Source of the DNA: Aurelia coerulea
Taxonomy: Eukaryota > Cnidaria > Scyphozoa > Semaeostomeae > Ulmaridae
Direction: 5' to 3'
DNA length: 64,000 bases
Assembly: GCA_039566865.1 (NCBI GenBank)
Contig: CM076955.1
Coordinates: 15,335,501-15,399,500 of the forward strand
A program made the translations under genes and the position numbers. The notes below the pieces were generated by a model. That model was given only the letters and a program-made list of their open reading frames with translations. It did no database searches and had not been told where the DNA came from. Shown here piece by piece: positions 43,558 through 55,900 of this stretch (its first letter is position 1; every line of letters begins with the position of its first letter).

Positions 43558-44547
43558 ATGCAAAAACAGGTAACAAACGACACACTAAAAGAGCTATGCA
43601 CTAAACTCCCAGCCATTATTGGTCACTCTAGATCGGATAACACTAAAAAGAGATATGAAGTTGGATTTAATAACTGGTTTAAATGGACCACAAAGTTTCC
43701 TGAAGTGTCTGCTTTTCCAGCGACTTCTTCGTACTTTGCGTTATTTATGGTAAATTTGATCCAAGAAAATTGTTCGCTGTCTGTTATTGAGAGCTCTTTC
43801 TATGCAGTAAAATGGTATCATAAGAGCGCTGGTCTTGAAGACCCAACAGAATCTTTTTTATGTATTAACATTCTGGAAGCGGCGAAACGCGTGTGTAAGA
43901 AGCCTGCACAGAGAAAAGAACCAATTACCACTGAATCTATCCAAAAAGTTTATACGTTGATCGGTAGAGATAAAGCAAATCTGTTGGATTTACGAAATTA
44001 TGTCATTATTTTGCTTGGTTTTGCTGGATTTTTACGTTTTAACGAGATTGCCAATATTAGAAGAAGCAACGTAGAATTCTCTACAACATTCATGAAAATT
44101 TTCTTAAGCAAAAGTAAGACAGATGTGTACAGGGATGGTAAATGGTCCTATATTGCAAAATCAAATTCAAGTTTATGTCCAGTATCTACCCTTAGATCTT
44201 ATTTGCAGAGAACGAATATACCAGATGACTCAGACGAATTTTTATTCCGATCAATGACATACTTCAAGAAATCAAACCAGTACAGATTGAGAAACACGGA
44301 CCAGCCAGCGTCATACACAACGATTAGAGAGAGTGTACTTAAGCTGCTGGAGAGAATTGGGTTGAATCGAAAAGAATTTGGCTTGCACAGTCTCAGATCA
44401 GGTGGGGCATCAGCAGCAGCGAACAATGGCGTGAAAGATAGACTTTTCAAAAGGCATGGTCGATGGAAGACCGAAAATATCAAAGACACTTATGTAAAAG
44501 ATGATATTGATCAGCTCCTTTCTGTATCTTTAAACCTTGGACTTTAA
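43558..44547 (+). CDS. Tyrosine recombinase (YR) of the retrotransposon
   Basis: 329 codons, intact. The N-terminal SAM-like part has SDNTKKRYEVGFNNWFKW. Catalytic residues visible: Arg in GFLRFNEIANI (about residue 159), HSLRSGG (His and second Arg, about 277-280), HGRW (His, about 300) and DTYVK (nucleophilic Tyr, about 311). It would integrate the circular cDNA without target duplication. It follows pol by about 285 bp. Confidence 0.92.
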   Translation: MQKQVTNDTLKELCTKLPAIIGHSRSDNTKKRYEVGFNNWFKWTTKFPEVSAFPATSSYFALFMVNLIQENCSLSVIESSFYAVKWYHKSAGLEDPTESFLCINILEAAKRVCKKPAQRKEPITTESIQKVYTLIGRDKANLLDLRNYVIILLGFAGFLRFNEIANIRRSNVEFSTTFMKIFLSKSKTDVYRDGKWSYIAKSNSSLCPVSTLRSYLQRTNIPDDSDEFLFRSMTYFKKSNQYRLRNTDQPASYTTIRESVLKLLERIGLNRKEFGLHSLRSGGASAAANNGVKDRLFKRHGRWKTENIKDTYVKDDIDQLLSVSLNLGL

Positions 44548-44626
44548 ATTTAGAGTAAATTGTGTTGATTGTTGTGTTTCTTAAGTTTCCACATAATCCT
44601 GAATGATTCTGCCCTCTCTTTACGAG

Positions 44627-44775
44627 CACAAAACTTGCTAGACTGACGCATACTACAACGGGGAATAAGAGGCTCATACAGTTTCTTATACGCCTCTCTT
44701 ATATAAGTAACTTTAGATCGTTGTATCAGTAATAAATAAAGTTATTTTCGATTGAATTATATGAATTAGAAAATA
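44627..44775 (+). repeat. Split direct repeat B1
   Basis: GCACAAAACTTGCTAGACTG to TATGAATTAGAAAATA, abutting A2. Differs from B2 at about one base (TTATACGCC versus TTATTCGCC). Confidence 0.9.
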
Positions 44776-44912
44776 AATGAATTTATTAAGGGAACAAAGG
44801 ACTAAAAGTGTTTGGCTTTCAAATCGCAAGTACTGCACGCTTTGAAAAAGCGTCCAAGCAGTCATAAAGTTTCTTATTATATAAAGCGTAAGAATAACAG
44901 GTGTGGTCACAC
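44776..44912 (+). repeat. Split direct repeat A2
   Basis: Copy of A1 with one substitution (GCGTCC for GCGTGC) and a 3-bp deletion in TTATTAGTATATAA. Confidence 0.9.
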
Positions 44913-45268
44913 GTCGATAGCAAGTTCTCAAACGTGGTATCCCACCCCCCCCCCCCCCCCTCCCAGTGTCAAGAAATATTTGCAGACCTTACTGCTAATT
45001 GTAATTAAGAGCACGATGAATCCAGTCCTTCTTGCTCGCATAGAAATGGAGAGTATCTTCAAATTAGCCTCCTTGGAGGTGTGTATCCTTAGCAGTTACA
45101 ATTTTGTATTTCAACTACAGAAGGTCACAATTTCAACTGTGTATTGAGTGTACAAGAAATATCATTCAAAATTTTGCCCGCAAAATTTTCAGCAACCCTA
45201 TTACTTTATGTTAACTTCTCCCAAGTTAGGAATGTGCTTCTGTTCTCGCTCTTGTTGCTCAAAGTGTC

Positions 45269-45419
45269 GCACAAAACTTGCTAGACTGACGCATACTACA
45301 ACGGGGAATAAGAGGCTCATACAGTTTCTTATTCGCCTCTCTTATATAAGTAACTTTAGATCGTTGTATCAGTAATAAATAAAGTTATTTTCGATTGAAT
45401 TATATGAATTAGAAAATAA
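45269..45419 (+). repeat. Split direct repeat B2
   Basis: Right terminal repeat; a 356-bp non-repeated spacer with a long C run separates it from A2. Confidence 0.88.
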
Positions 45420-45510
45420 TGATACAATTATTCAGCACTAAAGAATTTTGACCAAGTGACATTTCACAACTTGGCAGAATTGAAATTTACTTCAATACAA
45501 TTCTTATTAC

Positions 45511-45839
45511 CTGAATTAACTTTGATCCTGGCAATATTATCGGCGATATCTTGATTTTCCACAGGGTACCATGACTTCAGGTCTGGCGAATGATATACAG
45601 TAACATATTCAGGATCTAAATCTTTCTTCAGCTTCAGATCAACATTGATCTTCTCTTCTTTATTAGCGAAGTCTTTCATTGGATAGACTGCGAGGTAGTC
45701 ACTTGCATACCCATGATCCTTTTTCATGGAGCCCCCTCTAACTGCTAACATGCTTTCCGCCTTTTTGATTGACAGCACATCAAGCTTCATTGAAGTGATT
45801 GGGTCCTCTGCCGTGTTTTGAAGATCCATGTTTGTAACC
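45511..45839 (-). CDS. Gene B exon 14: C-terminal domain
   Basis: Starts after ttttaacag, completing a Trp codon; encodes [57 protein letters not shown] and [18 protein letters not shown]. The donor is TTCAG/GTAATAAG after NSG (phase 1). Reading through it would give a stop about 13 codons later (NKNCIEVNFNSAKL), which is less likely. Confidence 0.88.
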
Positions 45840-48800
45840 CTGTTAAAATGACATATTCTTTTACATAATGAGGCTTTTAACTGTTAATACCAGGAGGTAA
45901 AAAAGAGTCCCAGCTATTGTTTTCGATGAGCAAGACTGTTGTTATCTCATCAAGGGTTTTTGGGGGCATGTTTGTTTCTTTGCAACTGAAATTCCTAGAA
46001 ACGATTTCTTGCAAATGCAGGAATTTAAAAAGGGAACGCTTGACAAAAATGTGAACTTTATTATGATGAGGGTTACGGAGTTGCACCATTTTAAGATATA
46101 CCTTTTATAATTTTCTGGATATGTGAGCGTGCCAACAAGAGCAGATTTTGTAATACAATAGCAACAGTTGCGTTTGATTGACACCTCAATTCAAAGCGAT
46201 TAGCGGCTGCAGACAAAGGAAATTCTCTCAACCAATAATTCAAAACAAACAAAGCCGCAAAAGTTTCCCCAAAACTGGTAGCGCAAACTCTCGCCTTGTG
46301 CAAGCGAAAGATGGTTTTTAAGGGAAGTTATGTGCTTTTAGCGAGAGAAGAAGGGTAAATCTAAAGTTCTGTCGCTTAGATCATATTTATTTGATTCAGG
46401 AGCGGAGCAGAAGGCATTGTAATTCTCGTGTCTTTAGGGCTTAAAATGAAACGATTACAAAACAGCTCCTAAATCAAATAAACATAATCTAAGCGACAGA
46501 ACTTTAGATTTACCCTTCTTCTTTTGCTATAAGCACATAACTTCCCTTAAAAACCATCTTTCGCTTGCACAAGGCGAGAGTTTGCCCTACTAGTTTTGGG
46601 GAATCTTTTGCGGCTTTGTTTGTTTTGAATTACTGGTTGAGAGAATTTCCTTTGTCTGCAGCCGCTAACCGCTTTGAATTGAGGTGTCAATCAAACGCAG
46701 CTGTTGCTATTGTATTAAAAAATCTGCTCTTGTTGAGCATGCCTTTTTGATGTCCCTTTAAGTACGGGAATGAGTTTCTGCTGTGGTCATGTCACGTGAA
46801 ATTCGCGTGCGCAACTTTGCAGATGATTGTAAATAGGTGTCCATGGATGCAATGTTCAAAAATGGAAGGAAATCAGCCTGCTTTTGGTTCTTTGTTATCT
46901 CATCAAGGGTTTTTGGGGGCATGTTTGTTTCTTTGCAACTGAAATTCCTAGAAACGATTTCTTGCAAATGCAGGAATTTAAAAAGGGAACGCTTGACAAA
47001 AATGTGAACTTTATTATGATGAGGGTTACGGAGTTGCACCATTTTAAGATATACCTTTTATAATTTTCTGGATATGTGAGCGTGCCTTTTTGGTTTTCCC
47101 TTAGTGTACGAGAATGAGTTTCTTGTGTGGTCACGTCACATGAAATTCACTTGCACATCTTTGCAGATGAAATGATTGTAAATAGATGTTCAGACGTAAA
47201 TGTTCAAAAATGGAAAGAAATCAGTCTGCTTTTGGTTCTCATCTTTGGGTACCTTTTTAAAAATGATCAGTCTGTGGGTTCTTGTTTTCTTATGTTCTTC
47301 TTCGCATGGTTTTACTGTATTTATTGTATTTGCAACTCGCTGCACACAAAATAATGACGTACCAGTCTTTTTCTTCGGATGCCTTGCCTGCTTCTGCTGA
47401 AGCAGTTTTGTCTTTCTGAGTTGCTTGATCAAGCTCTTGAGCCCTGTAATAGAATGGGAAACGTCAGACTACAAAATCGCTACTATCGTAAGGACAGCAC
47501 GGGCTTCAGTGAATGTAGGTCTAATTCTTGAAGTTAGAAAGCGAACGCCCTCATTAACTGCTGCAGTTTTTCAGTGTCCGTGTATCGTGATATGCGAGCA
47601 AGAGCATGGAGTTCTTGGCTGGCCGTTTTGCAGACAGTCTTGACGTGCTGCTTGAAAGAAAGTGATTGATCAAAGGTTATACCGAGAAGATTTTCCTCTG
47701 AATTTTCTTTCACACAGGCCTCGCCTATTTTAATTGTTGTTTCATTACTCCCTTTTGCACCAAAAATCATTAAGTGACATTTGTCTTCACGTAGCTTCAT
47801 GCAATTGTTTGGAAACCATTCAGTTATCCTAAGGGCATCATTCTCTAAATGCATAATGACATTCTTCATTTAGCTTCTAACCAAGTAACCAATAACAGTC
47901 TTAACTTCATGGCGAGGCTAAACATAGATAATAATGATGAACATGAATCATAGCGTAACAGTTGCCTTACCAGTTTGTTATTCCAGTTGTGTCTTTCTTC
48001 GCAGCTTTCTTTGACTTGGATCTTTTCTCTTTTTCCTCAGAAGAAACGGGTGTCTTGGAAATATCAGCAGCTTCTTTGGGATCTCCTCGCCCGCTAGATT
48101 TGACGACTATCTTCCCTTTCTGACTTCTGTTGGAGAAATTGTTGTTCCTGGTGCACATGTAGAAAAATGTTCCAGCACTTGTCACTTTCCTTGCACCCCA
48201 ATCAAAGTTTGTCCCAGCTTTATCTAGTTCATCTCCAGAACCTTGTAAATGGAAAAAAGAGTTACGAGAAGCTTGAATGGAGCTAGATACTAGGCAAATT
48301 TGTATCTTAAAAAAGCAGTCTTTGAAAACTGCCTCATCAAACGTGCTAGACATTTTATTTCACAAGAAATTATTTCTGAGCAACTCAAGTAAGAAACTCG
48401 ACACTGGAAACACTGGAAAGATTTGACAAATTTTAGTACTGAAGCTACACATAAAAACGGCAGTGTCGTTGAGTATTTTTTAAATTTTGCATCATTTATA
48501 AGAAACTGGACAAAATCAGGCTGCCTGGTTTCTTATAAAGGAGAAAATATTCTCTATGCTGGCAGGCTACAGTTTCTTATATGTCCGTTTCTTATATGGG
48601 GGAACTTACTGTATCCAAGTTTATTTACACTGGCCTATCATACAACTGTACGATTCATTGATATTTTTGAAAAAATCATCTAGAAATTGATGGAGTTAAT
48701 CTTTTCCTCGGAGTCCTAACTATTTCTTGAATTTTAAATTTTGGTCCGTAGTTTTCAAGCACATAGCAATCCTGATATAATATATCTTGGGAAGGTCGAT

Positions 48801-51800
48801 GAAAACCTTTCTTGCTGTATGAAAGACCCTTTTGAGTTATTTTTACGAAAGGTAAAATGAGGAAGGTTAAGACATTGAAATTAAGGTTTGAAGGAAGGTC
48901 AACGACTCTTTGCAACTCTATGTGTAATGTAGCTAGAAATATTTTAGCCTGCTTAAATTAAAGCAATAAAAAGACATGTTGATGATTCCTTTCATTGGAA
49001 GGAAGTCATCTTACCTGATTGCAAGAATGCAATTTTCTTTGAATCCTCCCTGGTGAAATCAAGCATAGTATCTGTTGAGAGATTCTCCGGGTAATTTCTC
49101 CCAAAATGTCCATGAACATCTCTGGCCTTTGCTTTCCCTTCTGCGTATCTCTGAGCTTTAAGCAATACAACGTTGGATCGATCTGTCCCTCTTTTTCCTT
49201 GGCCATCATTGTTTCCGGGATTTGAGTTGGAGCCTGTCCATCTAAAGAGGAAGTGGGAGAGACGTATTAGCATAAGTTAATGACGCAGGTACTAGGAAAT
49301 GTGAAGAGTTGAGTTCAGTTCAGTTTCATTGATCATCAATTTATACCACATACAATTCTACACAATTACATTACAAATAAATACAATACTAAATTAATAA
49401 CATCAAATAGAAAACTACAATCTAAGCAAAAGGAAAGAATTAATATTACATGATTGTATATAGTATAGATTGATTAAGGAGAAACTCTCTAAGTAGGTAA
49501 ACTAATCGAGAGAGAGCCCCCCCCCCCCCCATAAAAACAAAGAACTAAAAATATTAAGATAAAAACTATGAACCGTGTAGGCAACTATTAACGCTATGAA
49601 CAACGCTATGAACCGTGAAGATTGTAACGTGTAGGCAAAATAGGTTACCAATTGTAATTCATCGCTCATTTCTATGTCATATTAGGTGCTCTCTCTCTCT
49701 CAGTGACAAAGCTTGAGCGTCGCTTGAATGGGTGTTCTGTTCCATTCCATCGATTTATGATATCGATATTGTGTTCAATTATCACACGCTAGCGAGCCTA
49801 TACGCACTACTGTGGTGGATACGCCATACAAGAGCGGGATTATGCTTGATGTTGTGGATACGCCATTCTTTGTGTTTCGATGACAAAGCTAATTTTGAAG
49901 CATTTTTTATTGACATGCAATGCATATAATGAACCTCGTAATAAACTCTTGCTACTTTTTCGGGAACTGGTCCCTAATTTTGAGAACTTATCGCCACACG
50001 AGAAATTTATATTATGATGTCAAATGAAAACTTTGGCCTGATTAAAGAGATTGCGACCTTCCTTAAAAGTGCATTCGTATTACGCGAACAGTCATAAATT
50101 GTTATTAGTAGGTAGATCATTTGTTTATTCTGTGTTCGTGTTGTTATTAAATAAGATGATGCTCTTGTATGTAGCCATCTTTTAAAATGAATAATAATAA
50201 TAATAATGATAATCGAATGTTTTAACAGGATAACCTATCAGTACAATACATACTGTTATCATTAGGGTCCTGAAATGAAATGAAAATGAAAATGAAGCAT
50301 ACTGCTGATTTTTCGACTTAGTATGCATCAAAGTTAAATAGCAAATAGACAGAAAAAAGGTCCCTAATTTGATAAGCTTCTCTACAGTAATTCTTACTGG
50401 AAGTGCACGTATTCCCCAGATGTCGCTACAAGCGTGTTAGGCACGAAATCATATTCAACTGCTGGATAAACTTGCACGATGTTTCCACGCTTGCCACGAA
50501 CGTTCACGTTGTAAATTGTCTTGCCTTCCAGGTCAGCTGAACGTTTCATGACAGAGAATGAGAATGACCTGAAAGGGAAAGAATAAGATGCTTAGAGACT
50601 GAAGATATGGCGTGACTATAGAACTTTAAGGTGAGAAAAGTCTCTTTTGCGGATTCTGCCCTGTACCCTGTTCAAAGCTGAAATTTAACCTGGTGTAGGG
50701 AAGAGCTGATTTAACCACCGGGTGAGCCAGAAAAAAGTTTCTTCTTTTGAAAATTCATACCATCAAGAGTACCGAATGGATTGGAATGAATTAATATTTG
50801 TTTGATAGCTAAAAGATCGAAGTATTTTTGTGATTTTTCATGCCTTCTTATTGGCACGGGAAAAATTGGCAAATTCAAGTTTACAAAAACTTGATGGTTG
50901 CAAAATGACTGAAAGAGACCTAAAATGCTTGATCAAATCATAAAAGACTCCTCGCTCAGAACTACAGAGATTATTCAATTTCTCATGGGGGAGAGATATC
51001 GTCCGCGCATTTATTGCCATGGGATTGAAAATCTTTATTAGGTGTTTGAGAATCTACGTCTTATAAATCTTGAGAGAGGCGAAACGCCTGTGCGTTTTGT
51101 TCTGTGTAAGGAGCGTCCTAACGATTTGATCAAGTGTTTTAGGCCTTTTTCAGTCATTTTACAGCCATGAAATTTTGTAAAGTTGAATTTACCTATATTT
51201 ACATTGCTCGTAAGAAGATGAGAAAAATCACAAAAATACTTCGATCTTTTGCCTCTTAACTAAAATTTGAAACATTCAAATCCATGACGTACTTGTGGTG
51301 CTACGAATTTTCGAAAGTGGGAATTTTTTTCTGGCTCACCCGGTATGTCAGTGGGAATGTGGTATAAGCACTTTTTATCTGAATGGAGAGGAACATGAAA
51401 TTTTCATTAATTTTCATTAATTTTCATTATCCAACAACAAAAAAGATATGCAACTGACTGTCCATTCTCTCTAAATGAACTTGAAAAGGCAATAAAATCA
51501 CTTAAAAAGAAGAAAAGTCCTGGGATGGATAATTTTACTAGATCTTTTCAAGAGTGGTGTGAAAGGAAAATGCCTGGTCACCACATATGAACTCAATAGG
51601 TGCAGCAATGTAACTGTTCAAAGTGACTCAGGAAAAAGTGATTTATTCAATATAGGAGAAACTGTTAAACAGGGGACTGTGTGGGCAGCTCCCATATGTG
51701 CAAATTTTATTGACAAGGGGTTTAGAGAAATAGAGAAGGCAAAAACACTTGGTATTAACTACGGAAAAATAAAGATACCCCATCTTCTATACCAGGATGA

Positions 51801-52938
51801 CATACTGCTTATGTCAGTAAATGAAACAGCAATGCAAAGAATGTTAGATATTGCAGAAGATTTTCAAGATAGGAATCTATTAAGATTCAACAATCAAAAA
51901 TCACAATTAATGTGTATGAGATATGGTAGAAAGAAACTAGAAGAAAACTCCCTAAAGCTAAATGGTGAAAAAATTCCAACCACAATGAAATATAAATACC
52001 TAGGTGATGTAAAAAATAACAAAGGTAATGTAGAAGAAACAATAAATGACAGATGTCAAAAGTGCCTCAGAATCACTAACGAAATAACATGTTTGACAAA
52101 AAATCCAACAATAAAACAGCACAAAATTGAAGTGGGTTTAAAAATAATCAATATGATTCTAATCCCAAAGCTCCTGTATGGTTGTGAAACTTGGACTGGA
52201 ATGTCCAAACAACAATTAAATAAGCTTGAAAAAATTCAAAAAGATGTTTTGACCAAACTATTTGCACTTCCAAGAACAACGCCACTGTTTGGTTTACTCT
52301 TTGAATGTGGTATACTCCCAATAGAATATAAAATAAAAATCAGGAAACTTGTATACTGGCATAAACTTCTCAATCTTGATGAAAAAAGACTAGTAAAAAC
52401 CATTTATGATGAACAAAAAAGAATGGGTCTGAAAAACTGCTGGTACAGCGAAATCTGCAATATATCCTCTAAGCTTGGCATACATCTATCAGAAACAGAA
52501 ATAAGTAATTTAAAAGAAAAGGAGTGGCTTAAGATTATAAATGAAAAGGTGATTGAAAAAATGCACTCTTTAAACAGAACTAACCAAGGGACAAAACTGC
52601 GTCTGATAAAAAAATCATCCTTCGGATTCAAAGACTATCTGAAAGATAACAAATTTGCTTCCAAACTCCTATCCCTCAAACTAAATATGATAGAACTAAG
52701 AACAAATTATAAAGGCAAATACCCCAACACCAAGTGTAGAAGATGTGGGATAGAGGACGAGACAATTGAGCACCTTTGGGCCTGTGTAAAGTTTGAAAAA
52801 CAAATGCCAAGGAAAAAACTCCTGCAAACAACGAAAACCAAATACTTGAAAAAGATATGGGCCCGGTACTAAAACAGATGTAACTTGTAATATATTCACC
52901 AGTGTTACTTTTAAGTAGCTGCTCCGGAATGGAGAATG

Positions 52939-52975
<37 letters not shown>

Positions 52976-55900
52976 GAAAAAAGAGAAACGAAAAACAAAA
53001 AACAAAAAAATACGGAATAAATTATGGAAAGAAAGATGAATTTGAGTAAAAATGAGGGAAATAATCTCTGAGCCTATGCATAAAGACACATAGTCCCTCT
53101 CGTGACAACATTTATGATAACATCCACCTGTCTTGAAATGTTCGGCCATATTGAGCAGTATTGATTGCCAGTCGCAACTCTAGTTTTTTCGCAGAGCCAG
53201 TGAATGGGTTGACCTCAGGGTTATTCTTGAACACGTAACCTCTTTCATTCGCGCTGTCTTGGCTCAAACCAACGATGCTGGAGATTGGTACTTTTGTCGT
53301 TTTTCCATTGTCACCATTTTGGTTTGAGAATGTTTTCCAAGTATCAAAATCTTTTGTTGAGATGTTATACCTATGGAAAAATGATATGAATCGGTTACTA
53401 TTAAAAGAAAAGTTGATGTGGGAGGAGTATACCACACTTGTGATTTTGTTGAGAATTATCATTGTTCTAATAGTAAAGTTTCGATTAATTTTTATTTTTT
53501 ACATTCCACCAAAAAGTTTACGATATAGAAAAGAAAATAACGCCTTAGTCTAGAACCATACAAGGGTTTTATTTTACAATTTCCTTACCCATTTTGCTTT
53601 GCATGAGAGTGCATCAAATTTTAAGTTTAAATGGTGCTGTGGGCATTTAAAACACCAAAACGTTGTGATTCCTCTCGGATGCAAAGTTTATTTATTATCA
53701 TTTAACCAGTACAATTTGCGATTGGTTAATAAAGGTGAAAGACTATGTCTGATAACCTTGCACGTATAGAATCAGCGTTTTAATTGAACAGGCACATTTA
53801 TGCAAATGAAATTAGATTTTTTTTAACGAGTTTTAATGCTTTTGCTAGTATTTTTCCTTGTGTAGGTATAGTTGTAAGACTGTTTTAAGCTAATATTACG
53901 CCCACTTTTTTTAGGATTTGAGCCCTATGCTTTACTGGTATATTGTCCCACAGACATAGCTTTTTAACAAGAGAAGTTTTTTATAATCAATACCTTATCC
54001 TCATGGCACAACTGTCTGCTTCGATGTCTGGGACAGTCCAGTTGTAAACATTCATCAATCCATCCATTCCATTTCCATTGTGATTATCACGTGACCATGG
54101 TGCTTGTTTGCAATCTGGTGCAGCTACTTTGTGGGAAGGATACTCTTTCCATGTGGCTCCACTGATTTGCTACGAAAACAGTTGTTTGATATTACAAATG
54201 CAGGCTATTTGACTAAGAAGACTTTTCCTAAGACCAATAGTTAGCTTGATCAAAATGTCTGATCGCAATAGCATACAATTCGAATCCTTACTGATTGCTG
54301 AAGCACGTGGAAATCATTCAATTTCACAGTACACAGCCAATCAAATCGCCTCTTTCTAGCCCCGTGATATCAAATCAGTCGTTTTAAGGAAATTCTTGAG
54401 TCCCCTCATGAAAAGTGAAATGGCTACTAGGTTGCAATGATTACATAAAATATTTTTTGAAAAATCGGTAGAAGGGATGCCCCTCTCCAGTTTGTAGCGT
54501 GCTCAGACAAATATCTCATTTGGAGCCGAAATTGTATTCATTTTCCGGTCGACGAATGTTGACCTTCGTTCAAACATTGATAAAAGTCGCTACAAATAAG
54601 ATATAAGGATAAAAATCTCAGCGATTATGCATATTGCCCTAGAAAAGAACCCAAGCACATTCCCTTCTTTTAAGTATCAAAATTGCCGGCGATTCTCAGC
54701 GATCGCCTACGGCGCTCCCTCTGGGATAAACCGATCACGTCTTCTGACAAGTATAACAATAGGCATGCTACTGTGGTGTTGTTGTTGTGATGACTCGGAC
54801 TTTGTATTCAGTCAAGAGCCTATGTAGAACATAATATAAACTCATAGACTATAGACTTACATCACATGCGCTCTTGGTAATTGGAATAAACCGATCACTT
54901 TTTCTTTTTCTACGACGGCCTCGTCTCATATTGTACAAGTAATCGTCAGGGACGTCACAGGCAAACTTTGATCTGACATTTTGGCTTTCTCCCTTGTAGT
55001 AGTTACATCTTGAAGCATCATTCGTCAAGACCACAATGTCCTAAGGAAACAAAGGTACGTAAAATTTCATTTGGCTGCAGCAAGGGAAAATTTTGTGAAA
55101 CAAAAGACTTAGTTTTCTTAAAAGACAGAACGATATGCCTTTTTGGAGAATAGATTTCACACCTCTGGCTGCATTCAATCAAGTCAAAATAGAGAGAGCA
55201 AGCAAAGCGTCGGGTCGGCTGCACCGAAGGTGTGAAATATATTCTTCTTGAGGCTGTCTAATCGCTTTGTCTTGAATAGAACTGTATCCATTGTTTCACA
55301 AAATTCACCCTTGCTTATGGCTACAAATTGTCTTTTTCTATAACGTGAATGAACCGAATGTTAAACTTTTCCCATTCATATCACGATCCTGATGTTTAGT
55401 CACAATATTGTTACGGCAATTTACGTTTTCAAGATGCATGAGAATTTTTTATCACAAATGAAAACAGCTTAAAACTGAAACTTCAAACAAAACTGTCATA
55501 GTCTATGGCTGCCATAGTCAGAAAGGACATAATGTCATCGAGTTTCAATTGTGACAGCCACTTGCAACAATAATTCAATATACAATGGATTTAAAAAAAG
55601 AAGACCTAACCAGTTGTCTCAGAAATAAGGCCCCTAATTGGCCTTGCATCAGGTAATAGACACTACTGAAAATATTTTCAAATTGATCAAGCACCCTTAT
55701 ATACCACGAGAACCCCCCTTTGTTAGATTAGCCAATAACTTTTGGAGAGTATGAACGAAATCAACTAATGCATTCCCAGAAATAATTTAGACAGATTTCC
55801 TTTTCAAATGTAGTGCACGTACTACTCTTCAACCATTTTCACCTAGAGCAATGTTTGGAGAGAAATTTGCGCAGAATTTTGCAATTTGAGCTCAGAAAAC

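Larger units (their letters stand above)
37410..45419 (+). mobile_element. Tyrosine-recombinase retrotransposon (Ngaro/PAT-like), split direct repeats
   Basis: About 8 kb with the diagnostic order A1 (37410-37549), coding region, B1 (44627-44775), A2 (44776-44912), B2 (45269-45419). B1-A2 contiguity reproduces the circle junction B2-A1, as known for SDR-type YR retrotransposons. It encodes a zinc-knuckle gag end, RT/RNase H and a tyrosine recombinase, and no DDE integrase. A copies differ by one substitution and one 3-bp indel and B copies by about one substitution, so insertion looks recent. No target duplication is expected. Intron or flank of gene B. Confidence 0.88.

Noticed and set aside
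46091..46750. Two similar small frames on opposite strands (starting MHKARVC)
   Set aside because: They are the two arms of the foldback element read in opposite directions, not genes.
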